64,000 nucleotides of DNA, from the NCBI RefSeq assembly GCF_905120355.1, contig NZ_CAJHOB010000013.1:40483-104482 (forward strand), in the 5' to 3' direction. Positions within the stretch are counted from its first letter, which is position 1, and each line of letters begins with the position of its first letter. Positions 8,743 through 18,294 of the stretch are shown here, in pieces. The notes beneath the pieces were generated by a model, which was not told where the DNA came from, did no database searches, and saw only the letters and a list, made by a program, of their open reading frames with translations. The DNA comes from Azonexus hydrophilus. Its GTDB lineage: Bacteria; Pseudomonadota; Gammaproteobacteria; Burkholderiales; Rhodocyclaceae. Position numbers and translations under genes: made by a program.

Positions 8743-9207
8743 TCACGAATTCGAGCCTTTTCTCCGGATAACGATCAAGTAGTATCCCACGGACAATGCC
8801 AGCGTTACCGCGGCTGTTGCATAGACATGCTCAGCCCCCAACTCGTTGAAGTCCAGCACGATGACCTTGCGAGCAATGGCCATCAGAGCCGTCCCGAGGA
8901 CAATCTCAACGGCCAGTTGCCGGTTATGGTTGTCTTCGACATAAAGAATGATGTTGTGAAATATTTCAACTGCGATCAGCACTGCCATGAATGCACCGAA
9001 GGTTGCGAGAATATCCTTGATTTCAAGCAGCATGAATGGCGGTGCCATCAAGCGCTGGTAAAGCACATAGACCACATCCGCCACGCCCCAGATGATGACC
9101 ATTACCATGACCGCAGCGAGTACGCGTGCAACTTGGGAGATTACCCTGTTGAAGAAGGACAGTACAGGATCCTGTGTTTGGTGATTTGACTGTTCGTTTG
9201 TTTGCAT
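8743..9207 (-). CDS. psiE: PsiE-family membrane protein
   Basis: A 154-residue protein with four predicted membrane helices and the PsiE family core (LLEIKDILATFGAFMAVLIAVEIFHNI and the NHNRQLAVEIVLGTALMAIARKVIVLDF region, each only partly quoted here as description). PsiE is phosphate-starvation inducible in E. coli and has an unknown biochemical role. Related genes are cargo of transmissible stress-tolerance loci. It lies 22 bp after the LysR gene and 28 bp before mscS on the same strand. Confidence 0.85.
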   Translation of the reverse strand: MQTNEQSNHQTQDPVLSFFNRVISQVARVLAAVMVMVIIWGVADVVYVLYQRLMAPPFMLLEIKDILATFGAFMAVLIAVEIFHNIILYVEDNHNRQLAVEIVLGTALMAIARKVIVLDFNELGAEHVYATAAVTLALSVGYYLIVIRRKGSNS

Positions 9208-9229
9208 GATGGCTGCCGATTGAGGAAAC

Positions 9230-10144
9230 TCACGTTGTTGGAACTGGCTGGGTGATGCTGGGAAATAATGCTGAACGTTCGGATTCCATGACTGTCATGA
9301 TCGCCGGGTGAACAACCCGTCGCTCGGCCGTTATGGCCCAGAACCCCTCATGAATCTCATTGACCACGCCGATGCAGCGCGTATTGTAGCGTGTGCATAT
9401 TTCATCCCTCAGAACGGCGGGCCCCGGGAAAAACCCAGCGCCCGCCTGCCCAAAAGCTTTCATCAATGCACCATCGTCGAACTCGCCCATCAGCCGCGGC
9501 ACTAAGCGCAGGTCGCTCAACCAGCGATCGATATGACCACGAATAGCGGAATGTCCCCCCGGTAGAAGCAGCGGCGCATCGTTCAGGCATTGCGGAAAAT
9601 CGCCAAGTTCTGCGCACAAAGACGCCCCCCCGAAAAACGCCAAGGGGCTTTCCCCCAACTTATGGCTGTGCCCGCGGATGGCCAGCCCGGACGGCATCGG
9701 ACGATCTGCCACGACCATGTCAAGACGCTGCAAGGCCAATTCGGCCAGCAGCATGTCGATAGTGCCTTCCCGGCAAACCAGCCTAACGGGCTCAGGTAGT
9801 TTGCCAACAGGGGCCAGCAAACGGTAAGCGAATGTTTTCGGGACGACGTCCGTGATGCCAATGCGCAGTACCGGGATCGGTTGTCTTTGGCGGGCCGACA
9901 ATGCCTGCTTCAACTCCCCGCTCAGATGCAGGATTTCATCGGCGTAGGACAGAACCTGCCGGCCCGCTTCGGTAAGTTCCAGGCCACGTCCAGCCGGACG
10001 AAACAGCGCCGCCCCGAGGTCCTCTTCAAGATGGCGGATCTGTCCGCTAATGGTCTGCGGCGTGAGATTCAACGTCTCAGCAGCACGGCTGATGCCACCC
10101 ACCTGGGCAACCGTCCAGAAATACCGAAGATGCTTGAGGTTCAT
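9230..10144 (-). CDS. NhaR-like LysR-family regulator (module 1)
   Basis: A 304-residue LysR regulator with an N-terminal winged helix (residues 1-60, NLKHLRYFWTVAQVGGISRA and PQTISGQI). The effector domain contains LDMVVADRPMP, as in NhaR-type sodium-responsive regulators. It is a paralogue of the second regulator at 24728-25618. The two share the start pattern, PQT(I/L)SGQI, RLLAPV.KLPE, L(D)MV.ADRPMP and GEF.D.ALMKAFG.AGAG. It is divergent from an HPF-like gene and leads a psiE-mscS transcript. The effector is unknown; sodium or ionic stress is inferred from the subfamily. Confidence 0.87.
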   Translation of the reverse strand: MNLKHLRYFWTVAQVGGISRAAETLNLTPQTISGQIRHLEEDLGAALFRPAGRGLELTEAGRQVLSYADEILHLSGELKQALSARQRQPIPVLRIGITDVVPKTFAYRLLAPVGKLPEPVRLVCREGTIDMLLAELALQRLDMVVADRPMPSGLAIRGHSHKLGESPLAFFGGASLCAELGDFPQCLNDAPLLLPGGHSAIRGHIDRWLSDLRLVPRLMGEFDDGALMKAFGQAGAGFFPGPAVLRDEICTRYNTRCIGVVNEIHEGFWAITAERRVVHPAIMTVMESERSALFPSITQPVPTT

Positions 10145-10247
10145 GTGACTGTTCGTTAATTGCCGAAATATTGTTAATAAAAATTCGTGTTTATTAAAGC
10201 ATTTTTTGCTCCTATCGTGCTCTCATATTCACAACGAAGGAGCAAAC
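10145..10247. promoter_or_regulatory. Divergent promoter region, LysR module 1
   Basis: An AT-rich 103-bp gap between the LysR gene and the HPF-like gene. The stretch CGAAATATTGTTAATAA (10164-10180) resembles CGAAAATATCGAATAA at 24708-24723 in the equivalent gap of module 2, and may be the shared LysR operator. A clear ribosome binding site (GAAGGAG, 10236-10242) precedes the HPF gene. Confidence 0.5.
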
Positions 10248-10589
10248 ATGCAGATCGACATCCGCGCCAAAGGCATCGAAATGAGCGAAGGCTTGCGTGA
10301 TCATACCGAGCGCTGCCTCAATTTTGGCCTGGATTGGGCCCAGCAAGATGTAGATCGCGTCGTCATCACACTGTCTGACATCAATGGACCGCGTGGTGGC
10401 AACGATAAGCGGTGTCAGCTAAGAATACCGCTACCCCGGATGCGCGATGTCGTGATCGAGGAAGTTGCCGATGATCTCCAGATCGCTATCGCCCGATCCG
10501 TCGACCGGGCGTCCCGTAGTCTGGAGCGTCGCTTGTCGCGACAGCGTGAGTTCGGCCCGTTGCCGCCATCCTGCCCGACGGAGGACTGA
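10248..10589 (+). CDS. HPF/RaiA-family ribosome-associated protein (module 1)
   Basis: A 113-residue protein with the S30AE/HPF fold pattern: an N-terminal beta strand (MQIDIRAKGIEMSEGLRDH), an Arg/Lys-rich middle, and a C-terminal helix with AIARSVDRASRSLERRL. Proteins of this family bind the 30S subunit and stabilise idle ribosomes under stress. The ATG at 10248 follows GAAGGAG. It is divergent from the LysR gene and only one base separates it from the next gene. It is shorter than full-length HPF and lacks the dimerisation domain. Confidence 0.75.
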   Translation: MQIDIRAKGIEMSEGLRDHTERCLNFGLDWAQQDVDRVVITLSDINGPRGGNDKRCQLRIPLPRMRDVVIEEVADDLQIAIARSVDRASRSLERRLSRQREFGPLPPSCPTED

Positions 10590-10590
10590 A

Positions 10591-11175
10591 ATGAGCCTTT
10601 CCAAACTTTCCCTGTTCAGCATGCTGGCGAGCCGGATTTTTGCAATCAGCCGCCGGACCTGGATTCTGATTTCGGTCGTCATCCTGATGTTCACAATTCT
10701 GGCCGTCTGGCTGACGATCAGCTTGGCTGGATGGCTGTTCGGCATGGCTCAGGAGGGGGTTTCGGCTGTGCCGGATGTCGCGCGCAGTGCCGTTCAACAA
10801 GTTGAGAAAGTCGTGCCGGGGGCAACCCAGGCCATCGAGGATCTGCGGGCGATCGGTCAAGCGGCGCCGCCTGCCCGCGATGTTTCAGGAACCGACCCGA
10901 TTCCCGTGGCGCGTTTTCCTGGCCTAGCCCGTACGCACTGGCAACGTGAAGATCAAGGCATCACGGTACGTTACGAAGGAAAGGCTGATCTGGCAGCGGT
11001 CCTGGACCATTATGCCAAGGGCTTTGCCGAGCATGGTTATCGACAGGAACTCCTCGCCGCCACACCAAGCGAGGAGCGCCATGATTACCACAAGGGAGAA
11101 GAACGTATTGGCGTAACCTTCGTGCAGCAGAAAGAAAACAGGGTTTTGGTAAGCATCACGACTCGGCAGCCATGA
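10591..11175 (+). CDS. Membrane-anchored protein of unknown function
   Basis: A 194-residue protein with one strong membrane helix (about residues 22-52) and a short linker rich in Ala/Val/Pro. The globular C-terminal region (about 105-194) has alternating strands and ends in VLVSITTRQP. The domain is likely on the periplasmic face. I do not recognise the family. It begins one base after the HPF stop and ends 26 bp before the P-type ATPase, so it is probably translated from the same message. Confidence 0.7.
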   Translation: MSLSKLSLFSMLASRIFAISRRTWILISVVILMFTILAVWLTISLAGWLFGMAQEGVSAVPDVARSAVQQVEKVVPGATQAIEDLRAIGQAAPPARDVSGTDPIPVARFPGLARTHWQREDQGITVRYEGKADLAAVLDHYAKGFAEHGYRQELLAATPSEERHDYHKGEERIGVTFVQQKENRVLVSITTRQP

Positions 11176-11201
11176 TTGGCGCCACATAAGGGAGAAACAC
11201 C

Positions 11202-13898
11202 ATGGCGACACACCAGGCCGACTCTTGGCACGCACAAGCCCATGAACACTGCATTGAGCAACTAGCGGTCAATCCGACCGCCGGACTGAGCAGCGTGGAA
11301 GTGATAAACCGCCTAGCCGAACACGGCCCCAACCGCCTGGCGGAAAAGCCACCGCGTTCCGCCTGGTTGAAATTCTTCGACCAGTTCAAGAGCTTGTTGG
11401 TGCTGATCCTGATCGGTGCTGCCGTACTGGCAGGTGCGATTGGTGACTTCAAGGATGCCATCGTGATCGGCATCGTCGTGCTGCTCAACGCTGCCCTTGG
11501 GTTTTTCCAGGAGCATCGTGCGGAGGCGGCACTAGCGGCATTGAAAAACATGCTGGCGCCCGGCGCCCGGGTGCGTCGCGATGGTCAGATGCAGCAGATC
11601 GAGGCGGCTGATCTGGTGCCCGGCGACATTTTGCTGCTCGAAGCCGGCGACCGCATTCCGGCCGATGCAAGGGTTCTGAGCGCGCACAGCGCCGAAGTCG
11701 CGGAAGCGGCATTGACCGGCGAATCCCATGCCGTCGCAAAACTCCCGGATACCGTAGCGGAATCGGCGGTTCTGGCGGAACGTCACAACATGGTGTTCAT
11801 GAATACCGTGGTGACCCGCGGTCGCCTCGAAGCCCTCGTCATCGCCACCGGGATGCACACCGAAATGGGGCGCCTGGCCGGTCTGCTGGCCGAGACCGCA
11901 GAAGGCGAAACCCCCTTGCAGATTCAACTCGATGGCCTGGGCAAGCGGCTGGCGATCATCGCCACCGTCGTGGTCGGCCTGATGTTCTTCATGGGCCTGA
12001 TGCGCGGGGATGAACTGATCAAGACCGCGATGACCGCCATCGCCCTGGCCGTGGCCGCCATTCCCGAAGGCCTGCCGGCGGTGGTGACGGTGACGCTGGC
12101 CCTGGGCATGCACCGGATGGCCAAGCGCAACGCCATCGTCAAGAAGCTGGCCGCAGTCGAGACTCTCGGCTGCACGACGGTAATCTGCTCCGACAAAACC
12201 GGCACGCTGACGCTCAATCAGATGACCGCCCGCGCCGTTTACACCCAGGGCCAGCGTTACCTGGTCAGCGGCGAGGGTTACGGCGGTGAAGGCCGCTTCG
12301 AAGGCATCATCTCCGGGGCGCCAACACTGGGCCATGTCCTGCTGCCGGCAGCCTTGTGCGTCGATGCCCGGATCAAGGATGGCGCCCTGATCGGCGATCC
12401 AACCGAGGGAGCCTTGCTGACGCTGGCGGCAAAAGCGGGTCTGATGCCGGATGCCGTCCTTGAGCACCGGCCGCGTATCGCCGAAATTCCGTTCGACTCG
12501 GCCACCAAGTACATGGCCACCTTCCACCACGATGGCGACCGGGTCATGATGTGCGTCAAGGGCGCACCCGACGTGCTGCTGGCGCTGGCCACCAGCCATC
12601 TCGGGGACGCCCCTGCGGCCTTGCCGATGGATGAGAAGAGCCGCGCCGCCTTCATCGCCGAAAACGAGGCGCTGGCCAACCAGGCCTTGCGCGTGCTGGC
12701 GCTGGCTAGCCGGGTCATTCCCGCTGCCGATTTCGATCCGGCCGGCAATCTGTTGCCCTGGGTTCAGGATCTGACCCTGCATGCGCTGGTCGGCATCATC
12801 GATCCACCACGTGCTGAAGCGAAGGAGGCCATTGCCACCTGCCACGCTGCCGGCATCCAGGTGAAGATGATCACCGGCGACCACCGGGTAACGGCCGCTG
12901 CCATCGCCCGGGAACTGGGTCTGAAGGGCGAATCCCACGAGGGACGCGAACTCGATGGACTCAACCAGAGCGAAATCGCCGCGCTGGTCGAGAAGAGCGC
13001 CGTCTTCGCCCGGGTCGCCCCCGAGCACAAGATGCGCATTGTCGAAGCCCTGCAGGCCAAGGGCCATGTCGTGGCGATGACCGGCGACGGGGTCAACGAT
13101 GCGCCGGCCCTGAAAACCGCCGACATTGGCGTCGCCATGGGGATCACCGGTACGGAAGTGACCAAGGAAGCGGCAACCCTGGTGCTGACCGACGACAACT
13201 TCGCCTCGATCGTCCGCGCAGTCGAGGAAGGACGCACCATCTACGAGAACATCATCAAGTTCGTCCGCTTCCAGCTGTCGACCAACGTCGGGGCGATTCT
13301 CACCGTCCTCGGCGCGCCCTTCCTCGGCCTGGCCACGCCATTCACTGCCATCCAGATCCTTTGGGTCAACATCATCATGGATGGCCCGCCAGCCATGACC
13401 CTGGGGGTCGAGCCGGCGCGCTCGGGCATCATGCGCGACACCCCGCGTCAGGCCGATGCCGGCATCCTCTCGGTGCAGCGCCTGTGGCGCATCGGTCTGT
13501 ACGGTGCGACCATGGCCGTCGGCACGCTCGGCCTCTACGCCTGGGCGATAGAGGCCTCCGGCGAAGCCAAGGCGATGACCCTGGCCTTCACCACCTTCGT
13601 CCTCTTCCAGTTCTTCAACATCTTCAATGCCCGTGCCGAACACGGCAGTGCCTTCAACCGGCAGTTCTTCGCCAACGGCAAGCTGTGGCTGGCGCTGGCC
13701 GGCGTCGTCCTGCTGCAGATCGTCGCGGTGCATTGGGCGCCGGCACAGGTGATTTTTGACACAGTGGATCTGTCGTTGAACGAATGGCTGCTGGCAACCG
13801 CCGTGGCTTCCTCGGTGCTCTTCATTGAAGAGCTACGCAAGCTGCTCGTTTCGCTTGTTTGCCGCAGCAACGCCACCACCACCGGACAGGAAAGGTAA
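11202..13898 (+). CDS. P-type cation-transporting ATPase (type II, Ca2+-like)
   Basis: An 898-residue P2-type pump. It has the N-terminal cation ATPase domain, the actuator loop with LTGES, the membrane motif PEGLPAVV, and phosphorylation Asp331 in DKTGTLT. It also has KGAPDVLL in the nucleotide domain, [12 protein letters not shown] in the hinge, and a C-terminal cation ATPase domain. The sequence resembles SERCA/PMR1-like bacterial pumps, so Ca2+ or another divalent or monovalent cation is the likely substrate. The ion cannot be fixed by eye. A GGGAG ribosome binding site precedes the ATG. A separate paralogue lies at 40489-43251. Confidence 0.9.
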   Translation: MATHQADSWHAQAHEHCIEQLAVNPTAGLSSVEVINRLAEHGPNRLAEKPPRSAWLKFFDQFKSLLVLILIGAAVLAGAIGDFKDAIVIGIVVLLNAALGFFQEHRAEAALAALKNMLAPGARVRRDGQMQQIEAADLVPGDILLLEAGDRIPADARVLSAHSAEVAEAALTGESHAVAKLPDTVAESAVLAERHNMVFMNTVVTRGRLEALVIATGMHTEMGRLAGLLAETAEGETPLQIQLDGLGKRLAIIATVVVGLMFFMGLMRGDELIKTAMTAIALAVAAIPEGLPAVVTVTLALGMHRMAKRNAIVKKLAAVETLGCTTVICSDKTGTLTLNQMTARAVYTQGQRYLVSGEGYGGEGRFEGIISGAPTLGHVLLPAALCVDARIKDGALIGDPTEGALLTLAAKAGLMPDAVLEHRPRIAEIPFDSATKYMATFHHDGDRVMMCVKGAPDVLLALATSHLGDAPAALPMDEKSRAAFIAENEALANQALRVLALASRVIPAADFDPAGNLLPWVQDLTLHALVGIIDPPRAEAKEAIATCHAAGIQVKMITGDHRVTAAAIARELGLKGESHEGRELDGLNQSEIAALVEKSAVFARVAPEHKMRIVEALQAKGHVVAMTGDGVNDAPALKTADIGVAMGITGTEVTKEAATLVLTDDNFASIVRAVEEGRTIYENIIKFVRFQLSTNVGAILTVLGAPFLGLATPFTAIQILWVNIIMDGPPAMTLGVEPARSGIMRDTPRQADAGILSVQRLWRIGLYGATMAVGTLGLYAWAIEASGEAKAMTLAFTTFVLFQFFNIFNARAEHGSAFNRQFFANGKLWLALAGVVLLQIVAVHWAPAQVIFDTVDLSLNEWLLATAVASSVLFIEELRKLLVSLVCRSNATTTGQER

Positions 13899-13902
13899 AT
13901 CC

Positions 13903-14862
13903 ATGACTCAGGAAAACATCAAGGCCATTCTTGCCATTGCCATTCACGCCGCTTTTGCCGACAGCAACAAGGATGATCGCGAACGGGAGGAGATTCGGCG
14001 TATCGCGGAATCCCTGGCCGAACAGGCGGCGGCGCCGGATCTCGCCCGTCTGTATCAGGACGTGCTGCTCAAGCGCCTGACGCTGGCGTCGGCCACCGCC
14101 ATGCTGGCCGACGCCAGCCAGCGCCAGCTGGCTTATGAAATGGCCTTGTGCGTGTGCGAATCCGATGGCCGTCTGATTGACAGCGAGCGGCTTTTTCTCG
14201 ACGAACTGAAACGCCTGCTGGCATTGACGGCGAGCGAAACCGACCTGATCGAAGGCGAGGCAGACCTGCTTGCCGATCAAGCGAGCGCAGTCATTCCGCT
14301 CGCCCCTGCGGCTGGCGCCGCAGCGGTCGCTGCGTCACCAGCCCTGGCGAGCGATGCCGAACTGGACAAATCCATCCTCAACTACGCGCTGCTCAACGGC
14401 GCACTCGAACTGCTGCCTCAGTCCTGGGCGTCGATGGCGATCATTCCCTTGCAGATCAAGATGGTCTATGGCATCGGCAAGTCGCATGGCGTCGAACTTG
14501 ATCAGGGGCATATCAAGGAATTCATCGCCGCCGCCGGTGTCGGGATGACCTCGCAGTATCTCGAACAGATGGGCCGCAAACTGCTGGGTGGCCTGATCGG
14601 CAAGGCCGCCGGCAAGACGGCGGGCAACTTCGGCGGGGTTGCGGTCGGCATGGCGTTCTCCTTTGCCACCACCTATGCCCTGGGACAGGTCGCCAAACGC
14701 TACTACGCCGGCGGCCGCACCATGAATACGGCCATGTTGCGCGACGCCTTCCAGAATCTGCTGGGCCCGGCCAAACAGATGCAGGTACACTATACGCCAC
14801 AAATCCAGCAGAAAGCAGCAACGCTGGACGCCGCCCAGGTGATGTCGATGATGCGCGCCTGA
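13903..14862 (+). CDS. TerB-like / DUF697 two-domain protein
   Basis: A 319-residue protein. The N-terminal 120 residues are helical and look TerB-like (AIHAAFADSNKDDREREEI, then CESDGRLIDSERLFLDEL). An Ala-rich linker joins this to a C-terminal domain resembling the DUF697/YcjF tail, with paired hydrophobic glycine-rich helices (about 205-290). It is probably membrane associated. It starts five bases after the ATPase and likely works with it, but no function is established. The start at 13903 is chosen because the longer frame would overlap the ATPase. Confidence 0.7.
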   Translation: MTQENIKAILAIAIHAAFADSNKDDREREEIRRIAESLAEQAAAPDLARLYQDVLLKRLTLASATAMLADASQRQLAYEMALCVCESDGRLIDSERLFLDELKRLLALTASETDLIEGEADLLADQASAVIPLAPAAGAAAVAASPALASDAELDKSILNYALLNGALELLPQSWASMAIIPLQIKMVYGIGKSHGVELDQGHIKEFIAAAGVGMTSQYLEQMGRKLLGGLIGKAAGKTAGNFGGVAVGMAFSFATTYALGQVAKRYYAGGRTMNTAMLRDAFQNLLGPAKQMQVHYTPQIQQKAATLDAAQVMSMMRA

Positions 14863-14901
14863 GCAGATTTTCCCCAGGTTCGCTCAAAGAAGATACGAGA
14901 C

Positions 14902-16583
14902 ATGATTGCTGAGCATTTTCCGCCCAAAGCCAAAGACATTCCATACGAGTCATTGTTTCAGGCCGCCAACGACATCATGCTGCTGGCCGACGCGAACAAC
15001 ACCATCGTTGAAGCCAACGAATGTGCCGTCAATACCTACGGCTGGCCGCGGCAGGAACTGCTTGGGAGGCCAATCGACAGTCTGCGCTCGCCGCGCGGGC
15101 GCTTTGATTTTCCGGTGGACATGGAAAATCTGCGCCTTCGTGGCCAGCAGTTTTTCGAGACCGAGCATCAAACCGCCGACGGCCGCCGCTTTCCCGTCGA
15201 AGTCAGCGCATCCCTGATTGACGATACGCGCGGGGGGCTCCTGCTCAAAATTGTGCGCGACATCAGTGAGCGCAAGGCATTTGAGGCGCAAATCCATGAA
15301 CTGGCCTATTTTGATCCGGTGACCCGGCTTGCCAATCGCCAGCTTTTTGTCGACCGTCTGACGCAGGCGATAGCCTTGTCACGTCGCGACGGCTTGCCGC
15401 TGACCTTGTTACTGATCGGCTTTCCGGATTTACGGCGCTATGCCTTTCTTGAGGAAGGGGCAAAAAACCTCGCTAAGGAAGCGGCCAAACGCCTTCTGGA
15501 TTGCATCCGCGCCGAGGATTCCTGGGCCGTATCAGCGATGGTGAGTTCGCCCTGCTCCTGCACGCCGACGCTCGTGGTGCTGAACGGGTTGCCACACAGA
15601 TTCTGGCGCGCTTCGCTGACCCCTTCCCGTTTGGCGACAAGGAAGTGATCGTCGAGTGCGACATCGGCATTGCCTGTTATCCGGACGATGGTCGGAGCTC
15701 CGAGGATCTGCTGAGCGCCGCCCTTGTCGCCTTGCTGCCAGCCCTGTCCGAAAAGGGCAGTACCTACAATTTTCACACGCCCTGCCTGGGCCGTTCCGCT
15801 CACCGACGCCTTGAAATCGAAACGCATCTGCGGCGCGCCCTGACGCAAGGCGAACTGTTCTTGCACTATCAGCCGCAAATCGACGTCGTTACCGGCCGCA
15901 TGGTTTCTGTCGAAGCGTTGATGCGCTGGCAACACCCTGTCTGGGGTTGGGTGTCGCCGGCTGAATTCATTCCGGTTGCCGAGGATTGCGGACTGATCGA
16001 CTCACTGGGGAACTGGGCGCTGGAAACTGCGCTGGGTGACGCTTCCCTATGGCGTGACCAGGGTGTGGATTTGCGGGTGGCAGTCAACCTGTCGGCCATC
16101 CAGTTGCGCGACCCCCATCTGCTCGTCCGGATCCGGCGTTGCCTCGACAGACACGGATTGGCGGCCTCGGCATTGGAGATTGAGGTAACCGAAAGCACGG
16201 CCATGCGTGATGTTATCGACGCCCTAACTCATCTGCATGATTTCACCGATGCTGGCATTCATCTGGCAATCGATGATTTCGGCACGGGCTATTCATCGCT
16301 CGCCAGCCTGAAAAACATTCGTGTCGGGCTACTGAAGCTTGATGCATCTTTTGTCAGCGGCTTGCCGGAAGATGCCGAGAATGCCGCCATTGCCGCGGCC
16401 ATCATCCGCATGGCCGACGCCCTGGGAGCACGTACCCTGGCTGAAGGCGTCGAGACCCGGGAACAATTCGACTGGCTTCGGGCGCAAGGCTGCCATCTGG
16501 CCCAAGGCTGGCTGTTCGCCCGGGCCCTGCCGGCGGTAGAAATCCCGGCACTGTTCCACCGCAACTTTTTAACTTCCCTATAG
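14902..16583 (+). pseudogene. PAS-GGDEF-EAL protein with a single frameshift
   Basis: The first part (14902 to about 15520) encodes a PAS domain and the start of a GGDEF domain. It then runs out of frame and stops at 15648. The other frame continues with GRISDGEFALLL and a complete EAL domain (EALMRWQHP, EVTES, IDDFGTGYSSL, LKLDASFV, EGVETREQF) to 16583. One missing base near GATTCCTGGG (15517-15526) explains the break. The GGDEF signature is SDGEF, so cyclase activity is doubtful even if repaired, whereas the EAL phosphodiesterase residues are intact. It could be a real mutation or a homopolymer sequencing error. Confidence 0.85.
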
Positions 16584-16593
16584 GTTAGTCACC

Positions 16594-18240
16594 ATGTCAT
16601 TTCACTCCATCAGTGCCCGTCTGGCTGCTTTTACTGTCTTTGCCGGGTTGTTGCTCGTCACCATTGCAGCCGTTGGTCTGCTGGGCGGAAAAAAGGCTGT
16701 CGATGCGCTTAATTCAGTTTATGAGGATCGAACTGTACCGCTGGTTGATCTCTTTCGCCTGGCCGAACTGCGCGCCGCCAACGAGAAGGAAATCCTGCTG
16801 ATCCTGCAGCGCGACCCCCGTTCCCCCTTGTCCGGCGCGCACGGCCAGCCATTGAGTGAGCATTTCGCCAATTTCGAACGCCGTAGCGCCGAGATCAACG
16901 CGCTCTGGAACAAATATATGGCAACCAACCTGAGCGAGGAGGAAAAGCGCCTTGCAACCGATTTCGCCAGCAAGCGCTCGGCGTGGATTGAGCGGGTGCG
17001 CCCCCTGTTCGAGCGCATCAAGGCGGAAGATTACGCTCCGGAAGTATCCCGGGCCTTGCTCGCCGCCACACTGGATGAAGGCAAGGCGGTCAGAGAGGCG
17101 CTTGATGCCCTGGCGATCTATCAGGCAAAGACCGCGAAAGCCCTTTTCGAGGAAGAGCAACGCGATTTCCGCACCGATCTGATCGTTTTGGCTTTGGTGG
17201 GTCTGGGCGGCCTTCTCGGCCTCGGGGTCTACGCCTGGTGGCTGGCGCGCACGATCACCCATCCCATCAACCAAGCGGTGAGCGTGGCTGAGGCGATCGC
17301 CAACGGTGAGCTCAACCGTCCGGTTCCCACCGGTGGACGTGATGAAGCCGGGCGCTTGCTGGCTGCATTCGCGCTGATGCAGGACAGTCTGCGCACCATG
17401 GTCAGTGCCTCGCAGCGCAGCGCCGACGATCTGGCCTGCGCGGCCATTGAAATGTCTACTGCCGCCCAGGCTTCGGCCGCGGCCACCACCGCACAAAGCG
17501 AAGCCGCCTCGGGGATGGCTGCCGCCGTCGAGGAAATGTCGGTTTCCATCGATCAGGTGCGCGATCATGCCCGCGAGGCCCGTCATGTGGCAGCCAGTGC
17601 CGGCGAGGCCTCACGCACCGGTGGCGCGGTGGTGCATTCGACCAGCAACGAAATGCGACAGGTGGCAACGGCGGTCAACGACGCGGCGCATTCGATTCGC
17701 GAACTGGAAAATTACTCCCGGGAAATTTCGGCCATCGTTGATGTGATCCGTGATGTTGCCGATCAGACCAATCTGTTGGCGCTGAATGCCGCCATCGAGG
17801 CGGCTCGGGCTGGTGAGCAGGGACGTGGTTTTGCCGTCGTTGCCGACGAGGTGAGAAAACTCGCCGAACGCACCTCGAAATCGACCCAGTCGATCGCCAG
17901 CGTCATCGAAAAGGTGCAGTCCGGTGCCCGCCACGCGGCACAGGAAATGGAAAGTGGCGTCAATCGCGTCGGCACCGGGGTGGATCTCGCGCAACAGGCA
18001 GGAGATTCGATCATCGGCATTCAGGACGGTGCAAACCGGGTGGCAACGACCGTCGACGATATTGGCAGTGCCCTCGACGAACAGTCGGTGGCCGCCCAGG
18101 AAATTGCCCAGGGCGTTGAACGGATCGCCCACATGGCCGAGGAGAACAGCGTTCGTGCCCGGCAAACCTCAGTCGCTGCCGAGCGACTCAAATCGCTGGC
18201 CAGCGATTTGAAGGGTTCCGTCGCCCGTTTTCGTGTCTGA
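16594..18240 (+). CDS. Methyl-accepting chemotaxis protein
   Basis: A 548-residue chemoreceptor. An N-terminal membrane helix (about 10-32) is followed by a periplasmic four-helix-bundle sensor (about 33-190). A second membrane helix (about 192-215) leads to a HAMP domain (ARTITHPI onward) and a long signalling coiled coil. The hairpin tip [19 protein letters not shown] is intact. It would report to CheA/CheW of the host, as no che genes are nearby. It starts ten bases after the c-di-GMP gene and belongs to the module 1 plus-strand run. Confidence 0.93.
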   Translation: MSFHSISARLAAFTVFAGLLLVTIAAVGLLGGKKAVDALNSVYEDRTVPLVDLFRLAELRAANEKEILLILQRDPRSPLSGAHGQPLSEHFANFERRSAEINALWNKYMATNLSEEEKRLATDFASKRSAWIERVRPLFERIKAEDYAPEVSRALLAATLDEGKAVREALDALAIYQAKTAKALFEEEQRDFRTDLIVLALVGLGGLLGLGVYAWWLARTITHPINQAVSVAEAIANGELNRPVPTGGRDEAGRLLAAFALMQDSLRTMVSASQRSADDLACAAIEMSTAAQASAAATTAQSEAASGMAAAVEEMSVSIDQVRDHAREARHVAASAGEASRTGGAVVHSTSNEMRQVATAVNDAAHSIRELENYSREISAIVDVIRDVADQTNLLALNAAIEAARAGEQGRGFAVVADEVRKLAERTSKSTQSIASVIEKVQSGARHAAQEMESGVNRVGTGVDLAQQAGDSIIGIQDGANRVATTVDDIGSALDEQSVAAQEIAQGVERIAHMAEENSVRARQTSVAAERLKSLASDLKGSVARFRV

Positions 18241-18294
18241 GCCACTGAGACGCCGACAAGGATTATCCAGACGATCGTTCAAGGGAGATTGAAG

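Noticed and set aside
11532..13733. 733-codon minus-strand frame
   Set aside because: It is antisense to the P-type ATPase with low-complexity Gly/Gln/His composition and no domains.
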